DNA from: an uncultured Rikenella sp.
GTDB lineage: Bacteria; Bacteroidota; Bacteroidia; Bacteroidales; Rikenellaceae
DNA length: 7,415 nt
Direction of reading: 5' to 3'
NCBI RefSeq assembly: GCF_910577125.1
Contig: NZ_CAJTMN010000096.1
Span: 1 to 7,415, forward strand
Shown: piece after piece, positions 1 through 5,021 of the stretch
Position numbering within the stretch: the stretch's first letter is position 1
Layout: every line of letters starts with the position of its first letter
The notes under the pieces: generated by a model
The model's input: the letters and a program-made list of their open reading frames with translations, nothing else
Databases searched by the model: none
What the model was told of the DNA's origin: nothing
Translations under genes and position numbers: made by a program

Positions 1-12
1 GAACCAGAAAAA

Positions 13-40
13 CTTTAGAGGATGCTTACGCATCCTAAAG
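13..40. other. Small inner stem-loop of repeat copy 1
   Basis: Arms aggatgc (19-25) and gcatcct (30-36) pair perfectly around ttac. The stem extends through cttt (13-16) and aaag (37-40) across a 2-base bulge. The same stem with a 3-base loop is found in copy 2 at 3894-3910. Confidence 0.75.
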
Positions 41-86
41 CTGCCGGCGGCCCAGTTCTCGGATGATTTGTTGGGCCGAGGATTCT

Positions 87-128
87 TCCGGGGCGCGATA
101 ATGCGGGAATTACCCTACGCGCCCCGGA
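87..128. other. Central GC-rich stem-loop of repeat copy 1
   Basis: The 11-base arms tccggggcgcg (87-97) and cgcgccccgga (118-128) are perfect inverted repeats around a 20-base loop (98-117) that begins ataatgcgggaattaccc. On the plus strand the loop reads the same as in copy 2, although everything outside the stem is reversed. Confidence 0.9.
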
Positions 129-208
129 GAACCCCGACCCAAAAGCAATCTCGAAGACTGAGGATTGCGGAGCCTGAGGAGTAGCGTAGCTAACTAAAAG
201 TTTTTGGT

Positions 209-230
209 GCCGCTTTTTTCAAAAAGCGGC
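209..230. other. Outer stem-loop of repeat copy 1
   Basis: The 10-base arms gccgcttttt and aaaaagcggc enclose two bases. It lies 44 to 65 bases beyond the TPM stop codon and could act as a 3'-end structure for that operon. There is no clear U-run directly after the stem on the minus strand, so I do not call it an intrinsic terminator. Confidence 0.7.
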
Positions 231-273
231 AGTTCTCTGCGGGTAGACACAGACAAACGAACGGTTACAGTCA

Positions 274-1098
274 TCAAAACGAGCGACCGGCACCTCCGCC
301 CCCCGTTCTCCCGCCCCCGAAACCGCCGAAGCCACCGAGACCGCCGCCATGTCCACCGCCGAAGATCGGCGGAAACATCATCGGTCGTCCCCGATAAACC
401 CTTCGGCCGCCGCTACCGCCACCTCCCCACGTATTCGAATCGTCATCGTCCGAGCCGCCCTTTCGGTAAGCACGAACCAATATAACCACCATCCAAACCA
501 CCACCCCGATCGTCAAAAGCCACGTCACCCCATCGAGCAGACCGAGTTTTTCTCCCGTTTCCCGCTCCGGCGCCGTGTATTCTCCACGCACCGCCGCCCG
601 GATCGCCTCCGTACCCGCCGCTACCGCCGCATAATAATCCGGCGGATCGAGCTGCAGATACGGGATCATCTCGTCATCGATGATCCGCCCCGCCGTGATA
701 TCCGGCAGCGCCCCCTCCAGTCCATACCCCACCGCGATAAAGGCCTCGCCCCGACCGTACCGGTTCCGCGGTTTGACCAACAGCACCACCCCGTTGTCAT
801 GCTCCCGGCTTCCGACCCCCCACTGCTCCAGAATCCGCGTGGCATACTCCGCCGCCGGCCAGCCGTCGAGATCGGTGACCGTCACGACCGCAATCTGGGT
901 CGAAGTCGCCGCATCGAAAGCCACCAGACTATCCTCCAACACACGCTGTTGCTCCGGCGAAAAGAGGTGGGCATAGTCGTTCACCAGCCGCGGCGGTGAC
1001 ATCGGCTGCGGAATCGCCTGCCCCCGCACACCGCCGCACACCCACAGCAACACTCCCGCCAGCAGCAGCCTCCATCGCTTGATACAACGACCCGTCAT
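274..1098 (-). CDS. TPM-domain protein with signal peptide and Gly-rich tail (YgcG-like)
   Basis: The protein has 274 residues. After a basic N-terminus, a hydrophobic stretch (about 10-23) looks like a signal peptide. A TPM domain (PF04536 type) spans roughly 36-175, with recognisable VNDYAHLFSPEQ, ExDNGVVLLV and GYGLEGALPD segments. A transmembrane helix follows at about 191-209, then an acidic patch (SDDDD) and a glycine-rich tail ending GGGGAGRSF, typical of this family. Family members are envelope proteins of poorly known function; some TPM proteins are linked to photosystem repair or protein quality control, but that cannot be transferred here. It follows lemA by about 24 bases on the same strand, a pairing common in bacteria, so the two are probably co-transcribed. 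I chose the ATG at 1098; an in-frame GTG at 1110 adds four residues and is the alternative. Repeat copy 1 starts just past the stop. Confidence 0.9.
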   Translation of the reverse strand: MTGRCIKRWRLLLAGVLLWVCGGVRGQAIPQPMSPPRLVNDYAHLFSPEQQRVLEDSLVAFDAATSTQIAVVTVTDLDGWPAAEYATRILEQWGVGSREHDNGVVLLVKPRNRYGRGEAFIAVGYGLEGALPDITAGRIIDDEMIPYLQLDPPDYYAAVAAGTEAIRAAVRGEYTAPERETGEKLGLLDGVTWLLTIGVVVWMVVILVRAYRKGGSDDDDSNTWGGGGSGGRRVYRGRPMMFPPIFGGGHGGGLGGFGGFGGGRTGGGGAGRSF

Positions 1099-1122
1099 CC
1101 TGCGAAACACCCGAAAAAACGG

Positions 1123-1725
1123 TTAAAACTCCACCTTGGGCGCCCGTTCCGCCCCCGCTTCCGCCGCAAAGAACGTCTTCGGCGTAAAGCCGAACATGCC
1201 GGCAATCAGATTGCGCGGAAACTGCTGTACATACACATTATAAGCCTGCACCGCATCGTTGTAGCGTCTCCGTTCCGTCGCAATCCGGTTTTCGGTTCCC
1301 TCCAGCTGAGTCTGCAGATCGGTAAAGTTCCGGTTCGCCTTGAGATCGGGATAGGCTTCCGAAACCGCCATCAACCGGCTCAGCGCCGACGAGAGTTCGC
1401 CCTGCACCTGGGCATATTTGGCCAAGGTTTCCTCGTTCAAATCGTCGAAATCGATCCGTACCTGCGTCGCCCGGGCCCGCGCATCGATCACCCCTTCGAG
1501 CGTCGCCTGTTCATGCGCGGCATATCCCTTGACCGTCGCCACCAGATTCGGAATCAGGTCGGCCCGCCGCTGATACTGGTTCTCCACGTTGGCCCACTGC
1601 GCCGCAACCTCCTGACTGCGTTCCACCAGCCCGTTGTAATTGCCTTTGATCCAGCTGTAAATCCCCGCCGCTATCGCCACGATCGCCACCAGCACGATAA
1701 TCAGTATCCAATGTCCTTTCTTCAT
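1123..1725 (-). CDS. lemA: LemA family protein
   Basis: The protein has 200 residues. A short MKKGHW start leads into an N-terminal transmembrane helix (about 7-25), followed by the helical LemA domain. Family hallmarks are visible: WANVENQYQRRADLIPNLV (45-63), YPDLKANRNFTDLQTQLEG (125-143), ENRIATERRRYNDAVQAYN (145-163), FPRNLIAGMFGF (169-180) and the C-terminal APKVEF. LemA proteins are membrane-anchored coiled, helical proteins; their molecular role is not settled. It is the first gene of an operon with the TPM protein downstream. An in-frame ATG at 1764 lies upstream of the predicted -7 box and inside the promoter region, so the ATG at 1725 is preferred; it also gives the usual LemA N-terminus. 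No clear Shine-Dalgarno sequence is present, which is normal for the phylum. Confidence 0.95.
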   Translation of the reverse strand: MKKGHWILIIVLVAIVAIAAGIYSWIKGNYNGLVERSQEVAAQWANVENQYQRRADLIPNLVATVKGYAAHEQATLEGVIDARARATQVRIDFDDLNEETLAKYAQVQGELSSALSRLMAVSEAYPDLKANRNFTDLQTQLEGTENRIATERRRYNDAVQAYNVYVQQFPRNLIAGMFGFTPKTFFAAEAGAERAPKVEF

Positions 1726-1750
1726 CGTTTGTTTTCGTTTTTTGAGTTCT

Positions 1751-1761
1751 ACAAATATAAT
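1751..1761 (-). promoter_or_regulatory. Putative -7 promoter box for the lemA operon
   Basis: On the minus strand this reads attatatttgt, containing TATATTTG, which fits the Bacteroidota -7 consensus TAnnTTTG. It lies about 27 bases upstream of the lemA ATG at 1725, giving a short leader. I see no convincing -33 TTG at the expected distance. It is one arm of an 11-base perfect inverted repeat. Confidence 0.6.
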
Positions 1762-1769
1762 CATTCTAA

Positions 1770-1780
1770 ATTATATTTGT
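1770..1780 (+). promoter_or_regulatory. Putative -7 promoter box for the BF3164-like lipoprotein gene
   Basis: The plus strand reads attatatttgt, again containing TATATTTG (TAnnTTTG). It lies about 25 bases upstream of the chosen ATG at 1805. It is the mirror image of the lemA box, separated from it by 8 bases. No clear -33 element is seen. Confidence 0.6.
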
Positions 1781-1804
1781 TCTGTCGAAAAATCAGCCCG
1801 CCAT

Positions 1805-2917
1805 ATGCCCCACCACCTGCGCCGAGTCATTGCCATCGGAATCTGCCTGTTTTTCCTTCGCTGCACACCCGGCTCCGGGCAGCGCTGGGGCGAAGAGCGG
1901 TGGGACACAACAACGAATTACCGGCTGACTGCCGAAACCGTGTCGTGGGACCGGCCGATCTACGGGGAGGGTGATTTCCTGTTCGCCGACGACCTCCTGA
2001 TTTTCGAGGGAGCGACCGACGACGCTCTGTTCTCGGTCTACCGTTCGAAACACGACTCTCTGCTGTTTCTCGGTTCGTTTCTGCAACAGGGGCGCGGCCC
2101 GTGGGAGGCGACCGATGCGGAGGCGTTCTATTTTCCGAACTCCCGAACACTCGTCGCAGTCGCTTACAATCCGCTGGGACATTCGATCCGCATCCCGCTG
2201 GATTCGTCGGCACGGCTGTTCGACCTATCGAGCTGGAAGAAAGAACGTTATGGCGAAACGAATCCTATCCCGGCCTACGAACTCGTGCCGATCGACGACA
2301 CCCTCTGCATCGCCCAGGCGTTCGACGGGCACAACGGCCTCTTCTCGCTGTACGACACCCGCCGCGAGGCGTGGGAAGCGCTGGATATTCCCTATCCGGA
2401 CGACCGCGGTTCCATGCCCTATGGGCAACGGGCAGAAACCTATATGGGCAGTGTCGCGAAGCATCCGACACGGAATCGGTTCGCCTATTCCAATGCCAAT
2501 TCGAAATTGGTCTTGTTGTTTGAGGTCGAAGAGGGAAAAGCGCAGCAAATCGAGCAGCCTTTCTGCCAGATTCCCGAATATGAACCGCAGGGGCGCGACC
2601 GGGTTCGTTTTACGGCGAACCACGACAACGGCTATCAATTGAGCGTCACCGAGAGAAGGGTCTACTGTGCAGACCCGCGGATCGACCGCCTCAACCGGGA
2701 GGCGTCGATCGCGCGGAACGGCTACGGCGCAGGCTACGTCCGGGAAATCTTCGTGATGGATTGGAACGGTCGGCCACTGGCGACCTATTCGTTGGATCGT
2801 CCGGTCTGTTTTCCGACGGTCTCGCCGGACGACCGCTATCTGTATGCCTTCGCGCTGGATGACAAGACGTTGGAGGGGTATTTCGTTCGCTTCCGGTTAC
2901 CGGAACTTCCGCAATAA
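1805..2917 (+). CDS. Probable lipoprotein with TolB-like / BF3164-type beta-propeller
   Basis: The protein has 370 residues. The N-terminus MPHHLRRVIAIGICLFFLRC looks like a signal peptide ending in a Cys (C20). The residue before the Cys is Arg, so the lipobox is poor and lipidation is uncertain. The rest resembles the Bacteroidota TolB-like 6-bladed propeller family (BF3164-like). Supporting segments are LFSVYRSKHDSLLFLGSF (75-92) followed by QQGRGPWE, a YPDD segment (197-200), GQRAETYMGSVAKHPTRNRF (207-226), and a late blade with VMDWNGRPLATYSLDRPV and DDRYLYAFALDD. The function of this family is unknown; propellers of this type are usually envelope-located binding or scaffold proteins. 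It is divergent from lemA and convergent with ppa. An upstream in-frame ATG at 1742 is rejected because it would put the promoter inside the gene. The family call rests on pattern resemblance only. Confidence 0.8.
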   Translation: MPHHLRRVIAIGICLFFLRCTPGSGQRWGEERWDTTTNYRLTAETVSWDRPIYGEGDFLFADDLLIFEGATDDALFSVYRSKHDSLLFLGSFLQQGRGPWEATDAEAFYFPNSRTLVAVAYNPLGHSIRIPLDSSARLFDLSSWKKERYGETNPIPAYELVPIDDTLCIAQAFDGHNGLFSLYDTRREAWEALDIPYPDDRGSMPYGQRAETYMGSVAKHPTRNRFAYSNANSKLVLLFEVEEGKAQQIEQPFCQIPEYEPQGRDRVRFTANHDNGYQLSVTERRVYCADPRIDRLNREASIARNGYGAGYVREIFVMDWNGRPLATYSLDRPVCFPTVSPDDRYLYAFALDDKTLEGYFVRFRLPELPQ

Positions 2918-2920
2918 AAC

Positions 2921-2966
2921 GCGCGCCGACCTCTTCTTGTCCCGAAGAGGCCGGCGCGCATATTTT
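2921..2966. terminator. Bidirectional intrinsic terminator between convergent genes
   Basis: The stem gcgcgccg/cggcgcgc continues after one A-C mismatch with cctcttc/gaagagg around the loop ttgtccc (2937-2943). On the plus strand it is followed by atatttt; on the minus strand by gttttattgc. It starts three bases after the propeller gene stop (2917) and sits 14 bases from the ppa stop (2980), so it probably ends transcription from both sides. Confidence 0.85.
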
Positions 2967-2979
2967 CCCCGAGCCGCAG

Positions 2980-3648
2980 CTACAACTTGAGCAGCGCCTC
3001 CAAGTTGTTGAACCGGTTGTGATAGTCCTGCATCGACCGCCGGATCACCTCTTTCGCCTCGTCGGCCCCGTAGATGTGGGTAATCTCGACATTCCGCTTG
3101 GCGCCCGGCAAGTCCTTATAGGTCAGGAAGTAGTGCCGCAACCTCTCCACCACCAGCGGGGGCAGCTGCGACACGTCATCGATATTGCCGTAGACCGCAT
3201 CGTGCTTCAACACGGCAATAATCTTGTCGTCGGCTTCGTCGTGGTCGATCATCCGAATGCCGCCCACCGGCTTAGCGTGAACGAGGATATCGCCGTGCGT
3301 AATGGTCTTCTCGGTCAACACGCACACGTCCACCGGGTCGCCGTCGCCGTGGATGTCGGTACGCTGCAAGGCTTCGTTGCTGAGCTGGGCCACGAGCTCG
3401 CCGCTATAGCTCTGGGGCAGAAACCCATACAGGGCAGGGACGGTATTGGAGTATTTCTGCGGCCGATCGATGAAAAGATATCCGGATTCCTTATCGACTT
3501 CGTACTTGACGGTGTCGGTCGAGACGATCTCGATAAAACAGGTCACCTTATCGGGCGCTTCATCGCCGATATTCACGCCGTGCCACGGATGGGACTTGTA
3601 ACGCAATCCCATCAACTGACCCACAATCGGGTCCATCAATTTCGACAT
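2980..3648 (-). CDS. ppa: Inorganic pyrophosphatase, family I (soluble)
   Basis: The protein has 222 residues. It hydrolyses pyrophosphate to two phosphates in the cytoplasm, pulling nucleotide-dependent biosynthesis forward. The family I signature is present as DGDPVDV (102-108; metal ligands D102, D104 and D107 region). The second metal cluster is IDHDEADDKIIAV with D135, D140 and K142, equivalent by position to D97, D102 and K104 of the E. coli enzyme. Substrate-side residues also match: E40, K48, R62, Y74 and Y177-K178. Compared with E. coli PPase (about 175 residues) it is longer at the N-terminus and in the segment before the signature, as is usual for Bacteroidales homologues. It is a single gene, convergent with the propeller gene. 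Repeat copy 2 begins 33 bases upstream of the start. The ATG at 3648 is preferred; the next one, at 3636 (M5), is possible. No TAnnTTTG box is evident upstream. Confidence 0.95.
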   Translation of the reverse strand: MSKLMDPIVGQLMGLRYKSHPWHGVNIGDEAPDKVTCFIEIVSTDTVKYEVDKESGYLFIDRPQKYSNTVPALYGFLPQSYSGELVAQLSNEALQRTDIHGDGDPVDVCVLTEKTITHGDILVHAKPVGGIRMIDHDEADDKIIAVLKHDAVYGNIDDVSQLPPLVVERLRHYFLTYKDLPGAKRNVEITHIYGADEAKEVIRRSMQDYHNRFNNLEALLKL

Positions 3649-3700
3649 ATCTCTCTGTCTTTATATTCGTTCTATTATCCGTGTCTACCCGCAGAGAACT

Positions 3701-3722
3701 GCCGCTTTTTGGAAAAAGCGGC
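3701..3722. other. Left outer stem-loop of repeat copy 2
   Basis: The 10-base arms gccgcttttt and aaaaagcggc enclose gg. The stem is the same as the copy 1 outer hairpin apart from the loop, and it is followed by accaaaaacttttag as in copy 1. Confidence 0.75.
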
Positions 3723-3802
3723 ACCAAAAACTTTTAGTTAGCTACGCTACTCCTTAGGCTCCGCAGTCCTCAGTCTCTGCGATTGCTTTTGGGTCGGGGT
3801 TC

Positions 3803-3844
3803 TCCGGGGCGCGATAATGCGGGAATTACCCCACGCGCCCCGGA
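3803..3844. other. Central GC-rich stem-loop of repeat copy 2
   Basis: The 11-base arms tccggggcgcg (3803-3813) and cgcgccccgga (3834-3844) are perfect. The 20-base loop (3814-3833) differs from the copy 1 loop by one base when both are read on the plus strand, although the flanks of the two copies are in opposite orientation. Confidence 0.9.
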
Positions 3845-3893
3845 AGAATCCCCGGCCCAAAGAAAGTCCGAGAACTGGGCCGCCGGCAGCTTT

Positions 3894-3910
3894 AGGATGC
3901 GTAGCATCCT
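3894..3910. other. Small inner stem-loop of repeat copy 2
   Basis: The 7-base perfect arms aggatgc and gcatcct surround gta. It corresponds to the stem at 19-36 in copy 1. Confidence 0.75.
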
Positions 3911-3925
3911 CCAAAAGTCTTTTGG

Positions 3926-3949
3926 GTACCTTTTCTTCAGAAAAGGTAC
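3926..3949. other. Right outer stem-loop of repeat copy 2
   Basis: The 11-base arms gtaccttttct and agaaaaggtac enclose tc. It lies 41 to 64 bases beyond the trxB stop. Read on the minus strand it matches the module at the start of copy 3 (gaac, gtacc hairpin, ccaaa, acttt). There is no clean U-run after it, so a terminator role is possible but not shown. Confidence 0.75.
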
Positions 3950-3989
3950 AGTTCCATACAGGGCAAAGAACGATAATCGAACAATTAAA

Positions 3990-4919
3990 TTACAATGTAT
4001 GTTCCGCGAGGAATCGTTCGCACTCCAGCGCCGCGATGCACCCCGAACCCGCCGCCGTGATCGCCTGACGGTAATGCGGGTCTTGTACGTCCCCCGCCGC
4101 GAACACCCCCGGCACATTCGTCCGTCCGTGATGCGTGAGGATGTACCCCTGCTCGTCGAGGTCGAGCTGTCCTTTGACGATTTCCGTATTCGGATGGTGG
4201 CCGATCGCCAGGAATATACCGTCCACATCGACCCGCCGTTCCGCTCCGTCGTTGGAAGCCAGCAGCATGCCCGTGACCCCGCTCTCGTCGCCCAGCACCT
4301 CTTTCGTGTTGTGTTCGAAAATCACCTCGATGTTCGGCGTCGTGAAGACCCTCTCCTGCATCGCCTTCGATGCCCGGAGATAGTTCTTGCGCACCACCAG
4401 ATAGACCTGCCGGCACAGCGAAGCCAGATAAGTCGCCTCCTCGCACGCCGTGTCGCCCCCGCCGATCACCGCCACATCCTTCTTGCGGTAGAAAAACCCG
4501 TCGCACGTGGCGCACGCCGAGACCCCCATCCCCCGGAATTTCTGTTCCGACGGCAGCCCGAGGTACTTCGCCGACGCCCCCGTCGCGATGATGATCGATT
4601 CGGCCCGCAACGTCGTCGTTCCGCCGTCGATCTCCACCGCGAACGGGCGCGCGCTCAGGTCGAGCTTCGTCACCACCCCGAAGCGCACCTCCGTACCGAA
4701 CCGTTCGGCCTGTTTCCTGAGGTCTTCCATCATCGCCGTTCCGGCTATTCCCTCCGGATAGCCCGGAAAATTCTCGATCTCGGTCGTCGTGGTCAGCTGT
4801 CCGCCCGGTTCGATCCCCTCATAGACCACCGGCGCGAGGTTCGCCCGGGCCGCGTAGATCGCCGCCGTATAGCCCGCCGGCCCACTGCCGACAATCAGAC
4901 ACTTAATAAGTTCGCTCAT
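3990..4919 (-). CDS. trxB: Thioredoxin-disulfide reductase (NADPH, FAD flavoprotein)
   Basis: The protein has 309 residues, normal for low-molecular-weight TrxB. It transfers electrons from NADPH through FAD and a redox disulfide to thioredoxin in the cytoplasm. Visible in order: the FAD-binding GSGPAG (11-16) close to the N-terminus, PGGQLTTTTEIENFPGYPEG (38-57), ATGA (112-115), the redox centre CATC (C136, C139) followed by DGFFYRKK, the NADPH-binding GGGDTA (153-158), and the second FAD motif VPGVFAAGDVQD (269-280) with PHYRQAITAAGSG. All catalytic features are present. Start: the ATG at 4919 gives MSELIKCLIVGSGPAG, the usual spacing to the first glycine motif; an in-frame ATG at 4928 would add three residues. 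It is transcribed alone, divergently from the M23 lipoprotein gene. Repeat copy 2 lies just downstream. Confidence 0.97.
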   Translation of the reverse strand: MSELIKCLIVGSGPAGYTAAIYAARANLAPVVYEGIEPGGQLTTTTEIENFPGYPEGIAGTAMMEDLRKQAERFGTEVRFGVVTKLDLSARPFAVEIDGGTTTLRAESIIIATGASAKYLGLPSEQKFRGMGVSACATCDGFFYRKKDVAVIGGGDTACEEATYLASLCRQVYLVVRKNYLRASKAMQERVFTTPNIEVIFEHNTKEVLGDESGVTGMLLASNDGAERRVDVDGIFLAIGHHPNTEIVKGQLDLDEQGYILTHHGRTNVPGVFAAGDVQDPHYRQAITAAGSGCIAALECERFLAEHTL

Positions 4920-4980
4920 ATATCGCATTTTTGAATTTACACGCCACCGACCCGCCGTTTTCTCCGGACGTTCGCAATCG

Positions 4981-4988
4981 CAAAGTTA
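4981..4988 (-). promoter_or_regulatory. Putative -7 promoter box for trxB
   Basis: On the minus strand this reads TAACTTTG, matching TAnnTTTG. It lies about 60 bases upstream of the trxB ATG. No clear -33 element is seen at the expected distance. Confidence 0.5.
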
Positions 4989-5009
4989 ATGATTTCGCCC
5001 GGGTTTCAC

Positions 5010-5017
5010 TATCTTTG
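5010..5017 (+). promoter_or_regulatory. Putative -7 promoter box for the M23/LysM lipoprotein gene
   Basis: The plus strand reads TATCTTTG, matching TAnnTTTG. Transcription would be expected to start only a few bases further on, almost at the GTG codon at 5022. It faces away from the trxB box. Confidence 0.55.
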
Positions 5018-5021
5018 CAAC

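Larger units (their letters stand above)
11..250 (-). repeat. Dispersed palindromic repeat, copy 1 (inverted relative to copy 2)
   Basis: This fills the non-coding stretch before the TPM gene; I see no gene in it. Read on the minus strand, the half from 250 to 87 matches copy 2 (from 3681) with about six mismatches in roughly 135 bases, and the match continues more loosely to about position 11. Order on the minus strand: outer hairpin (209-230), conserved spacer containing gttagctacgctactcc, central GC hairpin (87-128), second spacer containing gggccgccggcagctttag, and a small hairpin (19-36). The far outer hairpin seen in copy 2 would lie beyond the window start. The element begins 24 bases past the stop of the TPM gene. 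The central loop is flipped relative to copy 2. There is no ORF or transposase signature, so it looks non-autonomous (MITE-like) or structural; that role is inference. Confidence 0.9.
3681..3955 (+). repeat. Dispersed palindromic repeat, copy 2 (complete)
   Basis: This is the most complete copy and fills most of the 341-base gap between ppa and trxB; no gene is seen there. It has an outer hairpin (3701-3722), a spacer with ttagctacgctactcc, the central hairpin (3803-3844), a mirrored spacer, a small hairpin (3894-3910) and a second outer hairpin (3926-3949). The two halves are related in inverted orientation: agaactg/cagttc at the ends, then hairpin, ccaaaa, ctttt, gctacgc, tcct, and finally gggtcggggttct against gggccggggattctt next to the central stem. 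The whole is thus an imperfect palindrome. The right end lies about 35 bases past the trxB stop. The first 13 bases (3681-3693) lie outside the palindrome but are shared with copy 1. Confidence 0.9.

Noticed and set aside
209..230. Outer hairpins of the repeat as classical intrinsic terminators
   Set aside because: The stems contain internal T and A runs but no U-run directly follows them on either strand; termination remains possible but is not shown.
1..273. REP/BIME-type element with a GTAG foot
   Set aside because: A GTAG does occur near a mini-stem (tagcgtagcta), but the unit is far larger than a REP and no associated transposase gene is in the window.
204..999. Plus-strand open frames, Arg/Pro/His-rich, opposite the TPM gene
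   Set aside because: They are antisense to a gene with clear family motifs, have unlikely composition, and the first begins inside the repeat hairpin.
2101..2642. Alternative-frame open frames inside the propeller gene, both strands
   Set aside because: Long open frames are common in GC-rich DNA; none has a recognisable motif, and the 1805-2917 frame gives a coherent protein.
3681..3955. CRISPR array, attachment site or riboswitch in the repeat
   Set aside because: There are no regularly spaced direct repeats with spacers, no integrase or tRNA nearby, and the same structure recurs beside unrelated genes in either orientation.
3770..4934. Open frames on both strands crossing repeat copy 2 and trxB
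   Set aside because: They run through hairpin repeats and antisense to or out of frame with trxB, whose motifs are intact.
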